Shown here: positions 58,251-64,000 of the stretch, one piece after another | Layout: each line of letters begins with the position of its first letter | Position numbering within the stretch: the first letter of the stretch is position 1 | Made by a program: the position numbers and the translations under genes | From: Amycolatopsis jiangsuensis | GTDB lineage: Bacteria > Actinomycetota > Actinomycetes > Mycobacteriales > Pseudonocardiaceae | Direction of reading: 5' to 3' | Assembly (NCBI RefSeq): GCF_014204865.1 | Contig: NZ_JACHMG010000001.1 | Coordinates: 2,294,001 to 2,358,000, forward strand | Length of the DNA: 64,000 nucleotides | Notes under the pieces: model-generated | What the model was told of the DNA's origin: nothing | What the model saw: only the letters and a program-made list of their open reading frames with translations | Databases searched by the model: none

Positions 58251-59303
58251 ATCGACCTGCCGTCGACCACCGCGTCGGCGCTGAACAAGAAGCTCGTGGA
58301 CATCCGCGAGCAGGGCGGCCAGGTCGCGCTGGGCCGGGTGCTGACCCTGGTCATCGTCGCGGACGACGACGCCAAGCTCGAGGACGCCATCGAGGCGGCG
58401 AACGACGCCAGCCGTGAGCACCCGTCGCGGGTGATCGTGGTGGCGAAGGGCGCGCGGACCGCGGCCCCGCGCATCGACGGCCAGATCCGGGTGGGCGGCG
58501 ACGCCGGCGCGAGCGAGGTCATCGTGCTGCGGCTCTACGGTCCGCTGGCCGCGCAGGGACAGAGCGCGGTGGTGCCGCTGCTGCTGCCGGACGCGCCGAT
58601 CGTGACCTGGTGGCCGGAGGCCGGCCCGAAGGCACCGGCGCAGGATCCGCTCGGGGAGATCGCCCAGCGGCGGATCACCGACTCGGCCGCGGAGAAGAGC
58701 CCGATCCGGTCGCTGACCACCCGCGCCAAGTCCTATGTGGAGGGTGACACGGATCTGGCGTGGACCCGGCTCACGCACTGGCGGGCACAGCTGGTGTCGG
58801 CGCTGGATCTGCCGCCGTACGAGAAGATCACCGGGGCGACGGTGACCGGGGAGGCGGATTCGCCCTCCACCGAACTGCTCGCCGGCTGGCTGGCCGAGTA
58901 CCTCAAGGCGCCGGTGAAGCGGATCAAGAGTTCCAGCGCCCAGGGCATCATCTCGGTGAAGCTGGAGCGGCGTTCCGGCGCGGTGGAGCTGACCCGGCCG
59001 GACGGCCGGACCGGCACGCTGACCCAGCCGGGCCAGCCGACCCGGCGGATCGCGCTGCAGCGGCGGAGCAATCCGGAATGCCTGGTGGAGGAGCTGCGCC
59101 GGCTGGACCCGGACGAGATCTACGAGGCCGCGCTGCACGGCCTGCACAAGATCGCGCCGAGCGCCGCGGGCAAGACCACCGCCGCGGCGGCGAAGCCGAA
59201 GTCCGGCCGGACCGCGAAGGCACCGGCCAAGGCCGCGCCGGCGAAACCGGCCGCGAAACCGGCCAAGGGCCGGGCCAAGAACGCGGAAAAGAGCACCTCG
59301 TGA
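58245..59303 (+). CDS. opcA: Glucose-6-phosphate dehydrogenase assembly protein OpcA
   Basis: 352 residues. Supports Zwf activity in actinomycetes and cyanobacteria. Seen: VIIDLPSTTASALNKKLVDI, VGGDAGASEVIVLRLYGPL, PLLLPDAPIVTWWP and RRITDSAA. GTG 58245 has GGAGG six bases upstream. Residues from about 310 form an Ala/Lys/Pro tail (KPKSGRTAKAPAKAAPAKP), basic and unstructured, longer than in typical OpcA. The stop overlaps the pgl GTG. Confidence 0.94.
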   Translation: MIIDLPSTTASALNKKLVDIREQGGQVALGRVLTLVIVADDDAKLEDAIEAANDASREHPSRVIVVAKGARTAAPRIDGQIRVGGDAGASEVIVLRLYGPLAAQGQSAVVPLLLPDAPIVTWWPEAGPKAPAQDPLGEIAQRRITDSAAEKSPIRSLTTRAKSYVEGDTDLAWTRLTHWRAQLVSALDLPPYEKITGATVTGEADSPSTELLAGWLAEYLKAPVKRIKSSSAQGIISVKLERRSGAVELTRPDGRTGTLTQPGQPTRRIALQRRSNPECLVEELRRLDPDEIYEAALHGLHKIAPSAAGKTTAAAAKPKSGRTAKAPAKAAPAKPAAKPAKGRAKNAEKSTS

Positions 59304-60070
59304 GCCGCACCGAGGTCGTCGTCTACGAGAACGCGGACCTGCTCGCCGCGGCCGCCGCGGCCCGGCTGGTCACCCGGATCGTGGACGTGCAGGCGGCCAG
59401 GGGTTCGGCGTCGGTGGTGCTGACCGGCGGCGGCACCGGGATCGCGGTACTGCGCGAGCTGCGGGAGTCCCACGCCAGGGACGCGATCGACTGGTCGCGC
59501 CTGGACGTGTACTGGGGCGACGAACGGTTCGTGCCGGCGGATTCCGACGAGCGCAACGAAAAGGGCGCTCGTGAGGCACTGCTGGACCATGTCCCGCTGG
59601 CGCCGGAGCGGGTGCACGCGATGGCCCCGTCGGACGGCGAGTTCGGCGACGACGTGGACGCGGCCGCGGCGGCGTACGCGAAGGTGCTGTCCGACGGCGC
59701 CGGAGACGGGGCCGACGTGCCGGCGTTCGACATCCTGCTGCTGGGCCTCGGCGGGGAGGGGCACACCGCGTCGGTGTTCCCGGACTCGCCCGCCGTGCAC
59801 GAGACGGAGCGTTCGGTGGTCGCGGTCCGCGACTGCCCCAAGCCGCCGCCGACGCGGGTGTCGCTGACGCTTCCGGCCATCCGGCGTGCTCGTGAGGTCT
59901 GGCTGATGACCGGCGGCGCGGCCAAGGCCGACGCCGTGGCCCAGGCGCTGGCCGGGGCACCGGAAACGCAGCTCCCGGTGTCCGGAGCCCGCGGCTACCG
60001 CCGCACGCTGTGGCTGCTGGATCGTGCGGCGGCCGGCAAGCTCACCAAGGTCTACGAACCGCCGGCCTGA
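59300..60070 (+). CDS. pgl: 6-Phosphogluconolactonase
   Basis: 256 residues, DevB type. Hydrolyses 6-phosphogluconolactone, the product of Zwf. Seen: SVVLTGGGTGIAVLREL, DVYWGDERFVP, SDERNEKGARE and ILLLGLGGEGHTASVFP. GTG 59300 overlaps the opcA stop by four bases. Last gene of the operon, followed by a long palindrome. Confidence 0.96.
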   Translation: MSRTEVVVYENADLLAAAAAARLVTRIVDVQAARGSASVVLTGGGTGIAVLRELRESHARDAIDWSRLDVYWGDERFVPADSDERNEKGAREALLDHVPLAPERVHAMAPSDGEFGDDVDAAAAAYAKVLSDGAGDGADVPAFDILLLGLGGEGHTASVFPDSPAVHETERSVVAVRDCPKPPPTRVSLTLPAIRRAREVWLMTGGAAKADAVAQALAGAPETQLPVSGARGYRRTLWLLDRAAAGKLTKVYEPPA

Positions 60071-60085
60071 TCTCGTAAGACGAAG

Positions 60086-60136
60086 CCGTGAAGGCCTCCT
60101 TCAGGGAATCTAGTTCCCTGCAGGAGGCCTTCACGG
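60086..60136. terminator. Palindrome after pgl (dispersed family copy 3)
   Basis: CCGTGAAGGCCTCCT pairs perfectly with 60122-60136; after one mismatch CAGGGAA pairs with TTCCCTG around TCTAG, giving 23-base arms. It stands between the converging pgl and lysozyme genes, so it can terminate both. Confidence 0.85.
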
Positions 60137-60160
60137 CGTTCGTGCCCCGGGGTCCGCGGA

Positions 60161-61108
60161 TCAGCCGACGATGTCCAGGTCGAATTCGGCGTTGGTGCTG
60201 TACTCGAAGTCGGCCCACACGGCGCCGGGCAGCGCGTAGCGGCGGTGCGAAACCACCTTCGGGTCGAATCCCGGCTCGATTTTCGGGTTGTGCCCGATCC
60301 CGGACTTGTCACTGCCCCAGGCGTGGATGTTGCCGAGGAACACCGGGGTCGGCGCGAGCCCGTCCGGGCCGAGCCACGGCCGGATCACGATCGCCGCGGT
60401 ATCGCTGCCGGAGAGCAGGAGCCGCACCGAGGTGATGTCCTTGCTCGGTGGAAGCTTCAGTCGTTCCATCAGTTCGGTCACCTTTCCTGCCGCGGGCGTC
60501 GCACCGGTCAGGTGCGCGTTCGTGTAGGACTCGTCCAGGTCGACGCCGTTCGCCTGGATGCCGGGTATCTGTCCGGTGCTGGAGTACTGGTGGATGTCGT
60601 ACCGCCCGGCCGCGGGGTCCGGCCGGGCACCGTAGCGGGCGATCCAGATGACCAGGCCCGGCACGCCCCAGCCGTCCGGCCGCAGCTTCTTGGCCAGCGC
60701 GTTGTTCAGGTACACGCCGGGCCGGAAGCCCTGCCGCGCGACCTCGTTCGCGAACGCGGTGGCGAAGCCGCTCTTCTCCCCGTCCGGGATGTTCGGCAGC
60801 GAGGACGAGGCCGGGTTGTCCTCCAGGTCGAGCATCGGGGCGCAGCCGGTCGCGCCGACCCTGCGGACCTCGCCGAGCAGGATCCGGGCCTGCGCCTCGG
60901 GAGACGGGCTCGCCTGCACGAAGTGGTACCCGCCGACCGGGATGCCCACCGATTTCGACCCCGCGACCTCGGCGTCGCCGGTGCCGCCCGCCGCGGTGCC
61001 GCCACCGTCGGACAGCTTGACGTACACGTAGGTCACGCCGTGGTTCTTGACCGCGTGCCAGTCGGTGACGTGCTGGAAACTCCGGTAGATGTCGATACCC
61101 AGCGCCAT
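60161..61108 (-). CDS. Glycoside hydrolase family 25-like protein
   Basis: About 315 residues. The N-terminal 200 form a GH25 (lysozyme-like) barrel: GIDIYRSFQHVTDW with D6, YVYVKLSDG, GYHFVQASPS, and the acidic cluster PMLDLEDNP (D94, E96, D97), then VWIARYGARPDP and YDIHQYSSTGQIPGI. The last 110 residues are a beta-rich region I do not recognise (SVRLLLSGSDTAAIVIRPWL). No signal peptide is evident, so export is uncertain. ATG 61108 is chosen; ATG 61114 and GTG 61132 are in frame. Confidence 0.75.
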   Translation of the reverse strand: MALGIDIYRSFQHVTDWHAVKNHGVTYVYVKLSDGGGTAAGGTGDAEVAGSKSVGIPVGGYHFVQASPSPEAQARILLGEVRRVGATGCAPMLDLEDNPASSSLPNIPDGEKSGFATAFANEVARQGFRPGVYLNNALAKKLRPDGWGVPGLVIWIARYGARPDPAAGRYDIHQYSSTGQIPGIQANGVDLDESYTNAHLTGATPAAGKVTELMERLKLPPSKDITSVRLLLSGSDTAAIVIRPWLGPDGLAPTPVFLGNIHAWGSDKSGIGHNPKIEPGFDPKVVSHRRYALPGAVWADFEYSTNAEFDLDIVG

Positions 61109-61223
61109 ACCCATCAGGATGACGCATTTCACCCGGCCCCGCGATCGACACCGCGGCGGGCAAATGGAGCAGCGGGCACTGCACCGAAGAGTGGCTCACT
61201 GCTATGGGGTGTCCGCCGTAGGG

Positions 61224-61254
61224 TTGACGTACCGTGCGGTGATCGACACATAGT
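61224..61254 (+). promoter_or_regulatory. Candidate promoter of the histidine kinase gene
   Basis: TTGACG (61224-61229), 19 bases, CATAGT (61249-61254); ACATAG with 18-base spacing also fits. It would give a leader near 190 bases containing a TCGCCTC/GAGGCGA stem. Confidence 0.45.
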
Positions 61255-61449
61255 GAGTTCAACTCTCGTCGCCTCACTCGTATGGCCTAGGAGGCGAGAT
61301 CATTCAGCCAAGAGGACCACGGTGGGTGAAACTTACCGTCAACACACCCGTCCTCGTTAGCATCCGCACATTTGTTCCCCGCCGCGCGTCCCGATCGGGT
61401 GGTCGGCGCCTCTCATGACCAAGTCCACAAGACGAATGGGGTCGCCGAG

Positions 61450-62676
61450 ATGAGCACAGAGGGACTCTCGATTCCAGGCATCTCGATGGGCAGCTCCGGT
61501 GCGGGGGCCGCCGACCGGGTCCGGCGTTTCCGCCTGGCCGGGGTGTTCGCCGCGCTGCGGCGCGGAGTCTTCGCCCCGCTGCGCCGGCCGGTCGTGACGA
61601 CCGTATGTGTGGAGCTCGCCGTCGCCATGCTGGTCGTGCTCGACGTGTGGCTCGTCGTGCCGCCGAAGGCGCCGCCCTATTCGATCTACCTGTCCGGCGC
61701 CGCGTGTCTCGCGGTGGTGCTGCGGCGCCGGTTCCCCTTCCTGGCCATGCTCGCGGCCGTGCCGGGGTTCCTCGTCGGCTGGGCGCAGCTGGCGTCGATG
61801 ATCACGCTGGGCATGCTGGCCACCCGCCGTCAGCTGGGTTGGCAGACCTGGGTGGGCGCGGCGCTGGTGTTCACCTGCCGGTTCGTGCAGTGGCCGCTGG
61901 ACGAGTTCACGCAGCTGGGCTGGCGCGAGCACTTCCTCGACGGGATCTACAGCGTTTTCGTGGCGGGGATGCCGATCACCATCGCGCTGCTGATCGGGGC
62001 CCGCGCGGAGATCTCCGCGAAACTGGCCGAGCTGGCGAAGAGCCGGGACCGGGAACGCCGGCTCTACGCGGACACCATCCGCGCCGAGGAACGCGCCCGG
62101 CTGGCCCGCGAGATGCACGACGTGGTGTCGCACCAGATCACGTTGATCGCCATGCAGGCGGGCGCGTTGCAGGCGCAGGCGAAGGAAGGTCCGGCGCTGG
62201 AGACGGCCCAGGTGATCCGCGGGCTGTCGACCCGCACCCTGGAGGAACTGCGGTCCCTGGTGAGCGTGCTGCGCTCGGGCTCGGAGGACGACGGTCCCCG
62301 TCCCGGCATCGGCGAGCTGGACCACCTGATCCGCACCGCGGACGTCCCGGTGCAGCTGAGCGTGGAACAGCTGCCCGACACTTTGCCGAGCCAGGTGTCC
62401 GCGGCCGCGTACCGCACCGTGCAGGAATGCCTGACCAACGTGCACAAGCACGCCCCCGGCGCGACCGCGACCATCCGCATCCAGGCCGCGAGCGGCGGAC
62501 TGGACATCGAGGTCGAGAACGAACGCGCCAGCCGGACCGGCGAGCACCTCCCCTCCGGCGGCCACGGCCTCACCGGCCTCGCCGAACGAGCCCGCCTTCT
62601 GGGCGGAAGCTTCGAAACCTCCGGCACGAAGAACGGCGGCTTCCGCGTCCGGGCACGATACCCACTGGACCGCTGA
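61450..62676 (+). CDS. Two-component sensor histidine kinase (HisKA_3)
   Basis: 408 residues, inner-membrane sensor kinase of the NarL-partner class. Four or five spans in residues 45-185 (TTVCVELAVAMLVVLDVWLVV, PFLAMLAAVPGFLVGWA, VAGMPITIALLIGA). Dimerisation and phospho-accepting H223 in REMHDVVSHQITLIAMQ; ATPase part with VQECLTNVHKHAPG and GGHGLTGLAERA. ATG 61450 is used. No response regulator is adjacent, so it is an orphan here. Confidence 0.88.
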   Translation: MSTEGLSIPGISMGSSGAGAADRVRRFRLAGVFAALRRGVFAPLRRPVVTTVCVELAVAMLVVLDVWLVVPPKAPPYSIYLSGAACLAVVLRRRFPFLAMLAAVPGFLVGWAQLASMITLGMLATRRQLGWQTWVGAALVFTCRFVQWPLDEFTQLGWREHFLDGIYSVFVAGMPITIALLIGARAEISAKLAELAKSRDRERRLYADTIRAEERARLAREMHDVVSHQITLIAMQAGALQAQAKEGPALETAQVIRGLSTRTLEELRSLVSVLRSGSEDDGPRPGIGELDHLIRTADVPVQLSVEQLPDTLPSQVSAAAYRTVQECLTNVHKHAPGATATIRIQAASGGLDIEVENERASRTGEHLPSGGHGLTGLAERARLLGGSFETSGTKNGGFRVRARYPLDR

Positions 62677-62817
62677 CGCCCCGTTCCGCCTCGCCGCCCG
62701 CCTGCCCGCCGGAGCGCTTTCGAAGTGGCCAAGTCGAGCGCGAGACGAGCGCTGGACGGCGTCGGGCGTGGAGGCGAGCGCGGTGCGGGTCCGGAACGCA
62801 GAGCGTGCCGGAATGCA

Positions 62818-62865
62818 ACGAAACCACCGTCCCGGGCCGTGTGGCGGCCGGGGCGGTGGTTTCGT
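62818..62865 (-). terminator. Terminator after rbpA
   Basis: ACGAAACCACCG pairs with CGGTGGTTTCGT; the inner CCCGGGCCG/CGGCCGGGG extends it with one mismatch and one bulge. It starts ten bases after the rbpA stop on the minus strand and also faces the kinase gene end. Confidence 0.8.
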
Positions 62866-62874
62866 GGACGGACC

Positions 62875-63219
62875 TCAGATCAGTTCGCGACGCTGGCGGA
62901 GGCGTTCCAGTGCCTCGGCCAGGATGGCTTCACCGTCGGCGTCGCTGCGGCGTTCCTTCACGTAGGCCAGGTGGGTCTTGTACGGCTCGGTGCGCGGCGC
63001 GGCGGGCGGGCTCTGCTCGTTCTGCCCGCCGGGGAGGCCGCAACGCGGGCAGTCCCACTCCTCCGGGACCTCCGCGTCCATCGAGAACGACGGACGGGCC
63101 TCGTGCCCGTTCGCGCACCAGTAGGAGACGCGGCGCCGCGGCGCCGACTCACCCCGTTCCGATTCGCCCGAAGGTCCCGCACCCACGCGGGTACCGCGAA
63201 TCGCGTTACCGCCAACCAT
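62875..63219 (-). CDS. rbpA: RNA polymerase-binding protein RbpA
   Basis: 114 residues. Binds the housekeeping sigma factor and core RNA polymerase, helps open promoters, and is specific to actinobacteria. Seen: disordered N-terminus, then YWCANGHEARPSFSMDAEVP and WDCPRCGLPGG (zinc-site Cys/His) and the sigma-interaction C-terminus PYKTHLAYVKERRSDADG. ATG 63219. Upstream is a 75-base gap to secG. Confidence 0.95.
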   Translation of the reverse strand: MVGGNAIRGTRVGAGPSGESERGESAPRRRVSYWCANGHEARPSFSMDAEVPEEWDCPRCGLPGGQNEQSPPAAPRTEPYKTHLAYVKERRSDADGEAILAEALERLRQRRELI

Positions 63220-63294
63220 GAATCCTCACCCGTTGGAATCGGCGGCGCGCCCCCCTATAGGCACGCCGATCACCTGCCCCTGCACGGGGCACGG

Positions 63295-63525
63295 TCAGAC
63301 CTTGAGCAGCAGCCCGAGACCCACGATGCTGATCAGCCAGATCGCGGCGAGCAGCAGCGTGATCCGGTCGAGGTTCTTCTCGGCCACGCTCGAGCCCGCC
63401 AGGCTGGACTGCATGCCACCGCCGAACAGCGACGACAGGCCGCCGCCACGGCCGCGGTGCAGCAGCACGGCCACCACCAGCAGCACACTGGAGGCGATCA
63501 ACAGGATTTGCAGGAACAGCTTCAT
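63295..63525 (-). CDS. secG: Preprotein translocase subunit SecG
   Basis: 76 residues with two membrane spans (FLQILLIASSVLLVVAVLLH, ITLLLAAIWLISIVGLGLLL) separated by the Gly-rich SecG loop RGRGGGLSSLFGGGMQ. Accessory subunit of SecYEG. ATG 63525 preceded by GATGAGAT. It follows tpiA as in many actinomycetes. Confidence 0.95.
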   Translation of the reverse strand: MKLFLQILLIASSVLLVVAVLLHRGRGGGLSSLFGGGMQSSLAGSSVAEKNLDRITLLLAAIWLISIVGLGLLLKV

Positions 63526-63658
63526 CTCATCCTCGGTGCTTGTCGGAGAATGCAGGGGTACGGCTCCCACCCGCGTGGCGGATCTTCACCGTACTCCCGG
63601 ACTCGCCCACTGCTCTAGTGACGGACCGGATACACAGGCTACCCGGTAGTGGCCTCGA

Positions 63659-64000
63659 TCAGGGCAGCGGGCCACCCGCCGCCAGTGCGCAGAGTTTGGT
63701 GAACTCGTCGCCGTCGAGGCTCGCGCCGCCGACCAGGGCACCGTCGATGTTCTCGGCCGCGACCAGCTCGCCGACGTTGCCCGACTTCACCGAGCCGCCG
63801 TAGAGCACCCGGACCGTGCCGGCGACCTCGTCGCCGTACTTCTCCGCCAGCGCCGCACGCAACGCCTTGCAGCACTCCTCGGCGTCGGCCGGCGTCGCGA
63901 CCTTGCCGGTGCCGATCGCCCACACCGGCTCGTACGCGATCACCACGGTGGCGACCTGCTCGGCCTTGAGTCCCTTCAGGCCCTCGATCAGCTGAGCGGT
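63659..64000 (-). CDS. tpiA: Triosephosphate isomerase, C-terminal part
   Basis: Interconverts dihydroxyacetone phosphate and glyceraldehyde 3-phosphate. The window ends inside the gene; 113 residues are visible from [15 protein letters not shown] to the stop. Seen: catalytic-Glu motif [13 protein letters not shown] and phosphate-binding [11 protein letters not shown] and LVGGASLDG. Followed by secG on the same strand. Confidence 0.96.
   Translation of the reverse strand, partial: TAQLIEGLKGLKAEQVATVVIAYEPVWAIGTGKVATPADAEECCKALRAALAEKYGDEVAGTVRVLYGGSVKSGNVGELVAAENIDGALVGGASLDGDEFTKLCALAAGGPLP

Noticed and set aside
61372..61449. Upstream in-frame start of the histidine kinase.
   Set aside because: The extra 26 residues have no membrane or sensor character and no ribosome site; ATG 61450 fits better.

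Overview
The window looks like chromosome of a high-GC actinomycete close to Amycolatopsis (family Pseudonocardiaceae). The grounds are very high G+C with GC-ending codons, frequent GTG/TTG starts, RbpA, a SufR-first suf operon, OpcA next to Zwf, and a gene order from sufR to tpiA that parallels the Mycobacterium tuberculosis Rv1438-Rv1466 region. The genus is an inference from protein style; no rRNA gene is present to settle it.

Layout. 1-4.8 kb: end of nrdA, then nrdB (with the residues of a class Ic Mn/Fe radical subunit), then a cobalamin riboswitch driving metE. 4.9-6.5 kb: a cytochrome P450 with an unusual repeated N-terminus. 6.66-10.42 kb: an insertion-sequence island. It holds an IS982-family element, an IS256-family element that has split a winged-helix regulator gene, a small unknown gene, and a stranded IS982 end in inverted orientation. 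10.5-32.3 kb: a mixed section with a degenerate PAS-GGDEF-EAL protein, peroxiredoxin, GNAT, an LCP cell-wall ligase, a cyclopropane synthase, a hydrolase, a SIS protein, an ABC exporter with an operator-like palindrome, a GT87-type membrane protein, a small HTH protein, an ABC-F protein with a possible leaderless leader peptide, a secreted sedolisin-like protease, dGTPase, a lone lycopene cyclase, an EAL-CBS-GGDEF protein and a snapalysin.

32.4-47.3 kb: YnfA and a membrane protein; the complete suf operon (sufR-B-D-C-S-U-T, minus strand) ending in a strong hairpin; then a divergent MptB-like mannosyltransferase, a two-gene ABC exporter and ctaA; a DinB protein; an overlapping pair made of an ATP-grasp protein and an unknown protein; and a quinone oxidoreductase. 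47.4-51.3 kb: FKBP lipoprotein, HelD-like ATPase and ctaB. 51.8-60.1 kb: a pentose-phosphate operon, tkt-tal-pgi-zwf-opcA-pgl, mostly with overlapping or near-touching genes. 60.1-64 kb: a GH25-like lysozyme, an orphan histidine kinase, rbpA, secG and the end of tpiA.

Central metabolism dominates: heme A synthesis (ctaA and ctaB), Fe-S assembly, NADPH supply and deoxynucleotide supply. The accessory interest lies in the IS island, the class Ic RNR beside a B12-regulated metE, the duplicated zwf/opcA junction, the leader-peptide candidate, and a dispersed palindrome family found after three genes. No CRISPR array, rRNA or tRNA gene was recognised.
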